Part shown: positions 20,898 to 30,425 of the stretch, piece after piece
How the letters are laid out: each line of letters opens with the position of its first letter
Position numbering within the stretch: position 1 is the stretch's first letter
Notes under the pieces: generated by a model
The model's input: only the letters and a program-made list of their open reading frames with translations
What the model was told of the DNA's origin: nothing
The model's database searches: none
Translations under genes and position numbers: made by a program
From: Mucilaginibacter_A sp965201005
GTDB lineage: Bacteria > Bacteroidota > Bacteroidia > Sphingobacteriales > Sphingobacteriaceae
Reading direction: 5' to 3'
Length of the DNA: 64,000 nt
Assembly (NCBI RefSeq): GCF_965201005.1
Contig: NZ_OZ241747.1
Coordinates: 806,001-870,000 of the forward strand

Positions 20898-23800
20898 ATG
20901 TTTTCAAAATGCTTCTTTTATCGTATAAAATCTGTTATTACTGTTGGTTTGTTGTTTTTTTTGGCCGGAAATGTTTTCGCACAGCAAAAGTTTGGGCGGC
21001 TGATCAACAAAATTGATTCGCTTACGGCGGCCGGTTTGCCAAAATCAGCTTTAAAAGAAGTGGACAAACTGGATTTGCTGGCTAGGCAAAACCACAACGC
21101 GCCACAGCAAATCCGTGCTGCCGTTTACCGCATGAACTTGCAAACTTATCTGGAAGAAAATGCGCTGATTGCCATTATCAATCGCTTAAAACTGGATATT
21201 AAACGGGCAGAATTTCCGGTAAAACCAGTTTTACAATCTGTTTTGGCAGAAATTTTCTGGAAATATTACGGGCAAAACCGTTATCAGTTTTCACAACGAT
21301 CAACTTTAGAAAAACCGGATGCTGATTTTACAAAATGGGATTTAAAAACGATTATCCGCGAAGTTGGAAATCTATATCAGCAATCGTTACAAAACACACA
21401 ATTATCGCAAAATACATCAGTTTCGGTTTTAGAAGGGGTTTTGCAGGGAGATAAAAGCACACGCTATTTGCGGCCAACTTTGTATGATTTATTGTTGCAC
21501 CGCGCACTGGATTTTTATCTGGCAGAAGAACCGGATTTGCCAAAACCACGATTGGCTTTTTCGCTAAATGATCCGCGGTTTTTTGGTGATGATGCTGTTT
21601 TTATCCACCTAAAACTGGCAAAAACAGATACGGCTTCGGTAACTTATCAGGGAATTAAATTATTACAGCAGGCAACAATTTTTCACCTGCAAAAGAAGCA
21701 TCTCGAAGCTTTGGCCGATCTGGATTTGAAGCGATTTGAATTTTTGCACCGAAAATCAACACTTCCCGAAAAAGATTTACTTTATAAAAATGCACTGCAA
21801 AATAGTAGTCAAATATTTGTCAATCAGACCATTGCTGCGGATGGGTTGGTTTTGCTGGCGCAGTATTTTCGGCAAAAAGACAGTTTGGTTACGGCTGTTG
21901 GTTATCTGCAAAAAGCAATTAAAACTTACCCGGAAAGTTTGGGCGGAAAAAATGCGGTGCTTCTTTTACAGCAGATAAATCAGCAAAGTTTATCCGCAGA
22001 AATAGAAAATGTGAACTTGCCGGATGAGCCGGTTTTGGCAAAAGTGAATTATCAAAACCTGCAAAATGCGACTGCAACAATTTATCAGCTTAATGATAAG
22101 CAACTGACTGAAGCAAGGCATTTGCAGCAATATAATAATAGCGGAGAGCTTAATTTCAACCCGAAAATTTTGGCTTATGTGCAAAGATTACCAGTTGTGC
22201 AGCAGCAGCAAATCCGCCTGCCGGATTTAAAAGATTATCGGCAGCACGCAGCAGAATTCAAGATCCATCCGCTCAAACCCGGATTTTATGTGCTTCTTTT
22301 ATCGGCAGAAAATCGGCGTGATAGTTCGCTAACTGGGGTTTCCGGTTTTCAGGTAACGAATCTGGCTTATGTTGGAAGACAAAACCCGGATGAATCATTA
22401 GAAATTAAAACGATTAATCGTAAAACCGGCGAGCTGATGAAGAATGTTAAAGTAAAAGTTGTTAATACTCAGGAAGGTACAATAGTTGGAAATGGTTTAT
22501 CTGATACTGATGGAAAATTTGTTTTTCATACCATCAGAAACAATAGCCTTAAAATTAGTTTATCCGTTCCGGGAGATTTTTATACGGACAACAATAGTTT
22601 TTACGGCGCGATTGATCGTCAGGAGAAATATTCGAGCAAGCAAACTATTTTATTTACCGACCGGCAATTGTATCGCCCCGGGCAAACCATTTATTTTAAA
22701 GGTTTGCAACTTGTTAACAAAAATGGCAAAAGCGAAATTGTAGTAGATGAAGAACAGGAAGTTGAACTGAACGACAGCAACAATAAAAAACTGAGTTCGG
22801 TAAAAATTAAAACCAACCAATTCGGTACGTTTAGCGGTTCGTTCGTTTTGCCGCAATCGATGCTGAACGGACAGGTTTATCTGCGGACAGAAAACGGAGA
22901 TTTAAACGTTCGCATTGAAGAATACAAACGCCCAACTTTTCAACTCATTTTTAATGTGGTAAAAGAAGCATATCGGCCCGGCGATTCTGTTAAATTGAAA
23001 GGTAAAGTTTTGGCTTTTTCGGGTTTTGGTTTGGCCGGGGCGCGGGTGAAAGTAGATATTAAATCATCACGCGTTGAAATCAGCAAACAACCTAATTCTA
23101 ACAGGATAAATTCTATTAATATCACTAAAAAATCAACAGATTTTTTAAGTGATACCATTACAACCAATGCAAAAGGCGAGTTTGTTATCCGTTTCAAAGC
23201 CTTTTCCGATCCGAATTTAGAACTTTCCAGCTTTTACAATATCCAGGCAGAAGCAACAAATTCCAGCGGAGAAACACATGTTAATTCTGTTTCGCTTAAC
23301 GTGGCTACAAACCCTTTAAAAATCAATTTAAATCTTCCTCAAAAACTATTGCAAACAGATTCTTTACAATTTCAGGCAGGTTTGATGAATTTAAATAATC
23401 AGTTCCAAACCGGAAGTTTAAATGTTAAAATTTTTTCACTGAAAAAACCAGATCAAACAATTACCAAAAACCGTTTATGGGAAAAACCAGATCAGTTTTT
23501 ATGGACGAAAGATGAGTTTAAAAAACTGTTTCCAACTTATGCCTGGAAAAATGAAGATGAACCACGGACCTGGGAAAAAGATAAATTAGTTTCGGAAACG
23601 GATTTGAAAGCGGACAGCAACCGTTTTTCAATATTGGATTTATCGGGTTTGAAACAGGAAAACTCCGGTTTTTATCGCATAGAAATAGCGGCTAAAAACA
23701 GTATCGGCGATACGATTTCTACAATTCAGTTAGTGCAGTTTATCAACCAGAAACCGGAAATGGCCACGATGGAAAACTGGGCAGTTCCGCTGGTTGTGCA

Positions 23801-26800
23801 AGCTGCGCCGGGCAGCAAAGTCAGTTTTAGTTTGATGCCGGAAATCCATGTTCTGGCCGAAGTTTTTGACGGGGAAAAGATACTTTCTTCGGAATGGATT
23901 GCTACCGGAAAAACAATGCTGCGCAAGGAGATTTCGGTGCCGATGAATGCAAGCAATAAACTGCACGTACAGTTTTTGATGCTGAAAGATAACCGCGTTT
24001 ATAACTTATATCAGCGCATAAATATCATCCGAAATGAACATCCGCTGTCGGTCAAGCTGCTTACTTTTCGTGATAAACTGCAGCCCGGCGAAAAGGAACA
24101 ATGGAAATTACAGGTTTCCGGCAATGAAAAGCAATCGGTAGAAATGCTGGCCGCGATGTACGATGCTTCGCTGGATGATCTGGCTCCGGCGCAAAACTGG
24201 ATGCAGCAGCTGCAAAATATCAATCGGGAATATGACGCCAATTATTTCAGCTGGAACATTTATAATTTCATCAATGCAAAACAAACGCAGCAGCTTTATT
24301 TCCGCTCCACCAACTTTGATTTGCTGGTCCGGGAATATGAAAAGTTGAATTTGTTGGGTTTTAATTATTATGGCGGATATAATTATGCTTTTCAGCATTT
24401 AACCAGCACGTTAGCCAACGAATTAGCTACAAATGCGATGATGGTGCAAATAAATAAGGATAATTATCAAAAAAGCGTTGCTGCCTACAAAAATGGATTT
24501 GATGTAAACGGAAGAATAATTGATGCAAAAGACAAAATTGGTTTGGCAATAGTTACCGTAACCATAAAAGGGACAAAAATTTACGTTTACACGGATAATA
24601 GCGGTCGGTTTAAGTTACATATACCGGAAAATGCTACTTTAATAATTGGCTACATCGGTTATATCAGGCAGGAAATTAGAGTAAAAAAAGGTGTTTTGCC
24701 GGTGATAAAACTCAAGCCCAGCAATAATAGTTTAAATGAAGTTGTGGTAGTTGGGTACGGAACGCAGGCAAAGCGAAGTTTAACAAGTTCGATGACATTT
24801 GTTGAGGAAAGTAATGAACTCATAAGTTTTGCAGCTGTTGAAAAAATATCTGCTGACGGAACTATTATAAGGAACGGAAAAGTTGTTCAGCAAAATGTGA
24901 TGATCAGAGGGAGGAGTTCTTTGGAAGGTAAAGTTGCCGGTTTGCAAATTGCAGATGCAAATTCCAACGGGTTGTCAGCATCCAATCCAATCCTCATCCG
25001 CAAAAATTTTAATGAAACCGCTTTCTTTTACCCGCAATTAAGTACGAATGAAAAAGGCGAAATCCTGATCAATTTTACCATGCCGGAAGCCTTGACCAAA
25101 TGGCGTTTCAAAGCTTTAGCACAAACACCGGAACTGAAGTTTGCTTATCAGGAAAAGGAAGTCATCACGCAAAAACAATTGATGGTTTCGGCCAATATGC
25201 CGCGGTTTTTCCGGGAAGGCGATACGATTGTAGTTTCGGCAATTGTGGCCAACTTGGATACCAAAAAAGTAGTGGTAAAAACAGTATTGCAACTATTCAA
25301 TGCGATGAATATGCAGCCGGTAAAACTGCTGGCGAATGCTTCTGAAGGAAACCAAACGATTGATATTGAAGCGAATACCAATAAATCGGTTTCTTTTAAA
25401 TTGATCATTCCACAAGGATTGGATGCGCTGAATTACCGCCTGACTGCTGATGCCGGAAAGTACAGCGACGGCGAAGAAAACACCATTCCGGTTTTGCCAA
25501 ATGCAATGCTGGTGACGGAATCTGTGCCGATGATGGTCCGCCCAAATCAAACTAAAACTTTTACGCTCGAAAAGTTGCTGCACAACCAAAGCAGCACGCT
25601 TCAAAATAAAACTTTAACGCTGGAATATACCGAAAACCCGGCTTGGTACGCGGTACAGGCTTTGCCATATTTAATGGAATATCCGTACGAATGTGCCGAG
25701 CAAACTTTTAGCCGATATTTTGCCAATAGTTTGGCTACTTCGCTGCTGAAGCGTTTGCCGGTAATTCAGCAGGTTTTTGAGCGGTGGAAAACTTCCGATT
25801 CCAAAGAACTACTTTCCAACCTCGAAAAAAACCAGGAACTGAAATCGGTTTTGATTGAAGAAACGCCCTGGCTGCGCGATGCACAAAACGAATCGGAACA
25901 GAAAAAACGGATTGCATTATTGTTCGATTTGAACAAAATGAGTTACGAACTGCAACGTAATATTGACAAGTTGAAGGAAATGCAGTTGGCCGATGGCAGT
26001 TTTCCATGGTTTACCGGTTTGCACAGCGATCGGTATATTACACAATATATTTTAGCGGGAATTGGTCAGTTGTATAATGCAAAAGCTGTTGGCCTTCAAA
26101 ACCAAACTTTAAAAAACATCAGCGATAAAGCTTTAAATTATCTGGACCAGGAATTGGTTAAGCCTCGTGATGCTGTTTTTATCGGTAAAAAATTGGTGCC
26201 GGATAATTTAAGTTCGATAGAAATCCACGGCTGGTATGCAAGAAGTTATTTTGCCGAAAAGCCAATGAGCGATGCTTTGAAAGCTGCCTGGAAAAAATAT
26301 CAGCAAAAAGCAAACACCACATGGACACAGCGCAGTGTTTACGAAAAAGGCTTGATTGCTTTAACTTTCCAGCATTTTAAGCTGGTAAAAGAAGCACAGC
26401 AAATTGTTAAATCCCTGATTGAGACTTCGCAGCAATCCGAAGAAATGGGTATGTACTGGCCGAAAAACCAACTGGGTTATTTCTGGTACCAAAATCCGGT
26501 AGAAACGCAAAGTTTGTTAATTGAGCTTTTTGCTGAAGCGGGAAAATCTAAAGAGGCGGAGGAAATGAAAATCTGGTTGTTGCGCAACAAGCAAACTAAC
26601 AACTGGAAAACCACCACGGCAACGGCGCAGGCTTGTTATGCTTTGTTGCTCCACGGAGAAAACTGGCTGCAGCCAAAAGGCAAAACGATGCTGTTTTTAG
26701 GTGGTAAAAATCTGCAAGAATTAAAACCTGAAATCAAAGCTGATGCCGGAACTGGTTATTTTAAAACGAGCTGGAATGAGAATCAAATTAAACCTGAACT

Positions 26801-27323
26801 TGGAAAAATTGAAGTTAAAAATGGAAGTAACGTAATTAGCTGGGGCGCAATTTACTGGCAATATCTGGAGAAATTAGACAAGATTTCATCGGCTAAAAAC
26901 AGCATTAGTTTGGAGCGGAAATATTTTATCCGAAGTAAAAATAATGCAGGCGAAGTGTTGATTGCTGTTGATAAAAACCATCATCCAAAAGTTGGCGATT
27001 TATTAAAAATTGTGGTTTACTTAAAAACCGACCGTGATTTTGAATACGTGCATTTGAAAGATATGCGGCCAGCCGGAACAGAACCGGTTGATGTTTTGTC
27101 CGCCTATAAATACCAGGATGGTTTGCAATATTATCAGGTAACAAAAGATGTGGCCACCAACTTCTTTATCAGCTATTTATCAAAAGGAAATTATGTTTTT
27201 GAGTATGGTTTGCGGGTTGCGCAGCCGGGAAATTTTTCTACGGGCATTAGTTCGGTGCAAAGTATGTATGCGCCGGAATTTGGCGCACATTCGGAAGGAA
27301 AAAGGATAACTTTAAGCAAATGA
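20898..27323 (+). CDS. Alpha-2-macroglobulin family protein with inserted SusC-like plug/TonB-box region
   Basis: 2141-residue exported giant. A signal peptide occupies residues 1 to about 29 (ending FAQQ), with no lipobox. An MG2-type segment starts near 580 (LFTDRQLYRPGQTIYFKG). The A2M domain begins near 1375 with NFNETAFFYPQLSTNEKGE, the counterpart of the RSYFPETWLW segment. The thioester motif YECAEQ has Cys 1599 and Gln 1602, followed by a long helical complement-like domain. Between about 1200 and 1370, where the bait region sits in known macroglobulins, is a carboxypeptidase-regulatory-like domain (VNGRIIDAKDKIGLAIVTV), a SusC-type LNEVVVVGYGTQ box at about 1279-1290 and a partial plug (VMIRGRSSLEGKVAGLQI). 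The insert reads more AT-rich than its flanks. Bacterial members are thought to trap proteases; here a link to TonB-type transport is possible. A TonB-dependent receptor follows. Confidence 0.9.
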   Translation: MFSKCFFYRIKSVITVGLLFFLAGNVFAQQKFGRLINKIDSLTAAGLPKSALKEVDKLDLLARQNHNAPQQIRAAVYRMNLQTYLEENALIAIINRLKLDIKRAEFPVKPVLQSVLAEIFWKYYGQNRYQFSQRSTLEKPDADFTKWDLKTIIREVGNLYQQSLQNTQLSQNTSVSVLEGVLQGDKSTRYLRPTLYDLLLHRALDFYLAEEPDLPKPRLAFSLNDPRFFGDDAVFIHLKLAKTDTASVTYQGIKLLQQATIFHLQKKHLEALADLDLKRFEFLHRKSTLPEKDLLYKNALQNSSQIFVNQTIAADGLVLLAQYFRQKDSLVTAVGYLQKAIKTYPESLGGKNAVLLLQQINQQSLSAEIENVNLPDEPVLAKVNYQNLQNATATIYQLNDKQLTEARHLQQYNNSGELNFNPKILAYVQRLPVVQQQQIRLPDLKDYRQHAAEFKIHPLKPGFYVLLLSAENRRDSSLTGVSGFQVTNLAYVGRQNPDESLEIKTINRKTGELMKNVKVKVVNTQEGTIVGNGLSDTDGKFVFHTIRNNSLKISLSVPGDFYTDNNSFYGAIDRQEKYSSKQTILFTDRQLYRPGQTIYFKGLQLVNKNGKSEIVVDEEQEVELNDSNNKKLSSVKIKTNQFGTFSGSFVLPQSMLNGQVYLRTENGDLNVRIEEYKRPTFQLIFNVVKEAYRPGDSVKLKGKVLAFSGFGLAGARVKVDIKSSRVEISKQPNSNRINSINITKKSTDFLSDTITTNAKGEFVIRFKAFSDPNLELSSFYNIQAEATNSSGETHVNSVSLNVATNPLKINLNLPQKLLQTDSLQFQAGLMNLNNQFQTGSLNVKIFSLKKPDQTITKNRLWEKPDQFLWTKDEFKKLFPTYAWKNEDEPRTWEKDKLVSETDLKADSNRFSILDLSGLKQENSGFYRIEIAAKNSIGDTISTIQLVQFINQKPEMATMENWAVPLVVQAAPGSKVSFSLMPEIHVLAEVFDGEKILSSEWIATGKTMLRKEISVPMNASNKLHVQFLMLKDNRVYNLYQRINIIRNEHPLSVKLLTFRDKLQPGEKEQWKLQVSGNEKQSVEMLAAMYDASLDDLAPAQNWMQQLQNINREYDANYFSWNIYNFINAKQTQQLYFRSTNFDLLVREYEKLNLLGFNYYGGYNYAFQHLTSTLANELATNAMMVQINKDNYQKSVAAYKNGFDVNGRIIDAKDKIGLAIVTVTIKGTKIYVYTDNSGRFKLHIPENATLIIGYIGYIRQEIRVKKGVLPVIKLKPSNNSLNEVVVVGYGTQAKRSLTSSMTFVEESNELISFAAVEKISADGTIIRNGKVVQQNVMIRGRSSLEGKVAGLQIADANSNGLSASNPILIRKNFNETAFFYPQLSTNEKGEILINFTMPEALTKWRFKALAQTPELKFAYQEKEVITQKQLMVSANMPRFFREGDTIVVSAIVANLDTKKVVVKTVLQLFNAMNMQPVKLLANASEGNQTIDIEANTNKSVSFKLIIPQGLDALNYRLTADAGKYSDGEENTIPVLPNAMLVTESVPMMVRPNQTKTFTLEKLLHNQSSTLQNKTLTLEYTENPAWYAVQALPYLMEYPYECAEQTFSRYFANSLATSLLKRLPVIQQVFERWKTSDSKELLSNLEKNQELKSVLIEETPWLRDAQNESEQKKRIALLFDLNKMSYELQRNIDKLKEMQLADGSFPWFTGLHSDRYITQYILAGIGQLYNAKAVGLQNQTLKNISDKALNYLDQELVKPRDAVFIGKKLVPDNLSSIEIHGWYARSYFAEKPMSDALKAAWKKYQQKANTTWTQRSVYEKGLIALTFQHFKLVKEAQQIVKSLIETSQQSEEMGMYWPKNQLGYFWYQNPVETQSLLIELFAEAGKSKEAEEMKIWLLRNKQTNNWKTTTATAQACYALLLHGENWLQPKGKTMLFLGGKNLQELKPEIKADAGTGYFKTSWNENQIKPELGKIEVKNGSNVISWGAIYWQYLEKLDKISSAKNSISLERKYFIRSKNNAGEVLIAVDKNHHPKVGDLLKIVVYLKTDRDFEYVHLKDMRPAGTEPVDVLSAYKYQDGLQYYQVTKDVATNFFISYLSKGNYVFEYGLRVAQPGNFSTGISSVQSMYAPEFGAHSEGKRITLSK
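20909..20933 (-). repeat. Motif copy encoding part of a signal peptide
   Basis: ATGCTTCTTTTA, 6-bp spacer, TAAAAT. In frame it spells CFFYRIK in the macroglobulin signal peptide. Confidence 0.85.
22948..22971 (+). repeat. Full bipartite motif inside the macroglobulin gene
   Basis: TTTTTA, 6-bp spacer, exact TAAAAGAAGCAT. Further partial copies in this gene are at 21691, 21958, 22291 and 26386. Confidence 0.8.
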
Positions 27324-27513
27324 TCCCTCAAAAAAATCGTTTTTAATGTAACCTTTTCAAATTATTTTCATCTACAGAGAAAAGCGTTGGCCGGTAATTA
27401 GCTGTCTTTTTCAATTTAAAAAACTAAAGCAATAGTTAAAGTTTGTTAAATAGAAAAAGATCAGGTTTTTATCTGTTACCTTGCTTCCTAAATCAACGCT
27501 TCAATTTGCTTTT

Positions 27514-29961
27514 ATGCTTAAATTTTTACTTTTTGCGGGATGCTTCTTTTACTGCATCAATTTTGCTTCGGCACAAAACAAAACAATTTCTATTGCGGGC
27601 ACAGTTACCGATTCTGTAAAACAAACCCCTTTAGGTTATGTAACTATTTTGCTGAAAGATGCCAGCGGAAAAGCCGTTAAAAGTACGCTGACCAAAGATG
27701 ATGGTTCTTTTCAACTGTTGAATGTTACGCCCGCGGTTTATCAGTTAAATGTGGCCTACATCGGTTTTGTGTCCAAAATTATACCGATAAAAGAAGCATC
27801 TGCAAAAATTGACTTGGGGAAAGTAAAACTTGCTACGTCCAGCAATCAGCTGAAAGAGGTTTCTGTTGTGGCGGCAAAACCATTGGTGAGACGCGAAGTG
27901 GACAGGATTGCTTATGACGTGCAGGCCGACCCGGAAAGTACCGTTTTAACAGTTCTGGATATGATACGCAAAGTGCCGATGCTTTCTGTAGATGCGCAGG
28001 ATAACATCAAACTAAAAGGCAGCGGAAACTATAAGATTTTGATCAATAATAAAGAATCATCGCTGGTGGCCAAAAATCCTTCTGATGTGTTTAAAGCGAT
28101 GCCGGCTGCCAATATCGAACGTATAGAAGTAATTACCACGCCGCCGGCCAGATATGATGCAGAAGGTTTGGCCGGGATCATCAACATCATCACCAAAAAA
28201 AATGTTGACCAAGGTTATAACGGCAGCATCAACGTACGCGAAAATTTTACTTATGGGCCAGGCGTTAATTTAAACGGAACTTTGAAAAAAGGCAAGCTTG
28301 GCGTATCTGCTTATGCCGGGATCGGAGATCAGATAAACCGTACCAATCCGTATGATAATACGCAAACTTTTACCAGGGACAATTCGGTCCTCGGCCAAAA
28401 CGGAACCAATACCAACGGTGGATATTACAGCTACGGAAATGTAGAAGTGAGTTATGAAATTGATTCATTAAACCTGCTGACAGCTTCTTTGGACTTAAAT
28501 AAAGGAAAATTTAAGCAGGCGAGCGATCAGGTTACTGCGCAGCGCACCGGTGAAGGTTTATTATCACAATCTTATCAATTGATAAATAATGGGACCAGCA
28601 GTTGGAGTGGTGCAGATGCAGGCATTAACTATCAGCTTGGTTTTAAAAAAGACAAAAACCGTTTGCTTACTTTATCTTACAAATTTTCGCATTCGCCCAG
28701 CGTTCAGTTTAACGATGTCAATATTACAGATGAAATTAATTATACATTGCCCAATTATCAGCAGCATAATACGGCTGGCAGCAATGTGCATACTTTTCAG
28801 TTAGATTATGTTTATCCGGTAAAAAAGTTGACTATTGAAGCAGGCGGAAAATCCATTTTGCGTGGAAATTATAGTGATTTTACAAGTGAAAATCTGGATA
28901 ATTCAACAGGTCAGTACGTAAACAACCCAAATCAAACCAATGAATTTAATTATCAGCAAAACGTTTACAGCTTGTACAATTCTTACCAGTTAAAACTTAC
29001 TAAATGGTCGGCAAAAGCTGGTTTGCGTTTAGAACATACTCATATCAATGCTGATTTTGCTTCGGTTAGAAGTGTTGCCAGGCAGGATTATAACAACCTG
29101 ATCCCGTCAGTTTCCCTTCAGCGTAGCTTTAAAACCGGAAGTATTAATTTTGGATTTACGCAACGTATCCAACGGCCGGGCATTTGGCAGTTAAACCCTT
29201 TTGTAGATTTATCGAACCCCAAATTTATCAGTACGGGCAATCCAAACCTGAAACCGGAACTGAACAATACTTTTGAACTCAATTACAGCAATTTCTCCAA
29301 AGGTTCTGTCAATGTTGGGTTAAGTTATGCTTTCTCCAATAATTCTATCCAAAATGTTTCCAACATTTTATTGCAAACCAACGCCGCCGGAAAACAAGAT
29401 ACCATTACTTCAAGCACTTATCAAAACCTGGGCACCAACAAAAGCGTGGGTTTTAATGTAAGTGCAAATTATACACTAATAAAAAAACTTTCATTAAGCT
29501 TAAACACACAACTAAGCCATGTTTGGCTGGAAGGTTATTACAATGGGCAATTGTATAAAAACAACGGGACTACCGGCAATGCTTCTGCTAATTTGGGTTA
29601 CAAGTTTGATAATGGTTACCGTTTCGGTGTTGATTTTGGTTATTATAGCGGAGATATACAATTGCAGGGCAGGTTTTCGCAGTACATTTATTCATCTTAT
29701 AGTGCTTCTAAAGAATTGTTTAATAAAAAACTGACAATAGCCTTAGCTGCCAGCAATCCGTATAGTAAGTTTTTTAAATTTAGTGCTATCACCAATACGC
29801 CCGATTACAATCAAACCGCGCATTTTTACAACCGTTATCGCAGTTTTAATGTTAGTTTGAATTATAAATTTGGCAAACTTAAAAGTGATATCAAAAAGAA
29901 CCAGCACGGCATCAATAATGATGATACCAAAAGCGGTGGAAAAAGTAACACAGGTAATTAA
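27514..29961 (+). CDS. TonB-dependent outer membrane receptor
   Basis: 815 residues. Signal peptide from the ATG at 27514 (ends near NFASAQ); the frame also has a TTG at 27481, which I reject because it would put 11 extra residues before a good signal. Domains: a carboxypeptidase-regulatory-like fold (residues about 22-105, GTVTDSVKQTPLGYVTILL), a plug (about 110-230, with IERIEVITTPPARYDAEGLAGIINIITKK) and a barrel of the OMP_b-brl_3 type ending in an aromatic-rich strand before a polar tail (HGINNDDTKSGGKSNTGN). Substrate unknown; siderophore or oligomer uptake is typical. No SusD partner follows, so it is not a classic SusCD pair. Two motif copies fall in the signal peptide and near residue 95. 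Confidence 0.92.
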   Translation: MLKFLLFAGCFFYCINFASAQNKTISIAGTVTDSVKQTPLGYVTILLKDASGKAVKSTLTKDDGSFQLLNVTPAVYQLNVAYIGFVSKIIPIKEASAKIDLGKVKLATSSNQLKEVSVVAAKPLVRREVDRIAYDVQADPESTVLTVLDMIRKVPMLSVDAQDNIKLKGSGNYKILINNKESSLVAKNPSDVFKAMPAANIERIEVITTPPARYDAEGLAGIINIITKKNVDQGYNGSINVRENFTYGPGVNLNGTLKKGKLGVSAYAGIGDQINRTNPYDNTQTFTRDNSVLGQNGTNTNGGYYSYGNVEVSYEIDSLNLLTASLDLNKGKFKQASDQVTAQRTGEGLLSQSYQLINNGTSSWSGADAGINYQLGFKKDKNRLLTLSYKFSHSPSVQFNDVNITDEINYTLPNYQQHNTAGSNVHTFQLDYVYPVKKLTIEAGGKSILRGNYSDFTSENLDNSTGQYVNNPNQTNEFNYQQNVYSLYNSYQLKLTKWSAKAGLRLEHTHINADFASVRSVARQDYNNLIPSVSLQRSFKTGSINFGFTQRIQRPGIWQLNPFVDLSNPKFISTGNPNLKPELNNTFELNYSNFSKGSVNVGLSYAFSNNSIQNVSNILLQTNAAGKQDTITSSTYQNLGTNKSVGFNVSANYTLIKKLSLSLNTQLSHVWLEGYYNGQLYKNNGTTGNASANLGYKFDNGYRFGVDFGYYSGDIQLQGRFSQYIYSSYSASKELFNKKLTIALAASNPYSKFFKFSAITNTPDYNQTAHFYNRYRSFNVSLNYKFGKLKSDIKKNQHGINNDDTKSGGKSNTGN
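27540..27551 (-). repeat. Motif core in the receptor signal peptide
   Basis: Exact ATGCTTCTTTTA encoding CFFYC. A second exact core (TAAAAGAAGCAT, IKEAS) is at 27788-27799 in the same gene. Confidence 0.8.
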
Positions 29962-29966
29962 TTTGC

Positions 29967-30311
29967 ATGAACATCTACGGCATCAAAAATTGCAACACAG
30001 TAAAAAAAGCATTGGACTGGCTGAAAGAAAACCACATTGAATACACATTTCACGATTTTAAGAAAGAAGGCGTTTCTGTGGAGAAATTGCAGGATTGGAG
30101 CAGTAAAGCGGGTTACGAAAAACTGCTGAACAAACATGGCCTGACCTGGAAACAATTGGATGCCGATAAAAAAGCTTCCATTATTGGCGAAGCAGAAGCA
30201 CTCCAACTTTTGCATGATAAAAGCAGCATGATCAAACGGCCGGTTTTGGAAATTGGTGAAAAAGTTGTTTTGGGTTTTGAGGAAAAGGTTTATCAAATGC
30301 TGTTTTTATAG
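29967..30311 (+). CDS. ArsC/Spx-like thioredoxin-fold protein (YffB type)
   Basis: 114-residue single-domain ArsC-family protein. It opens with MNIYGIKNCNTVKKALDWL, where Cys 9 is the lone cysteine at the active-site turn, and has the IKRPVLE segment near residue 90 that is conserved across ArsC, Spx and YffB. By these features it is closest to YffB-like members; arsenate reduction is not supported because no ars genes are nearby. It starts 5 bp after the receptor stop, so it is probably co-transcribed. Confidence 0.85.
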   Translation: MNIYGIKNCNTVKKALDWLKENHIEYTFHDFKKEGVSVEKLQDWSSKAGYEKLLNKHGLTWKQLDADKKASIIGEAEALQLLHDKSSMIKRPVLEIGEKVVLGFEEKVYQMLFL

Positions 30312-30425
30312 AGTAAATTTTGCCTGAGTCGGTTTTCTGAAGGTTTTTGAGGTAACAATCATTTTACCTGGCAAAAGCCATGTGTTTTTTTCTTAATTAT
30401 GCTTTCTTTATTGAAAACATAAAAA

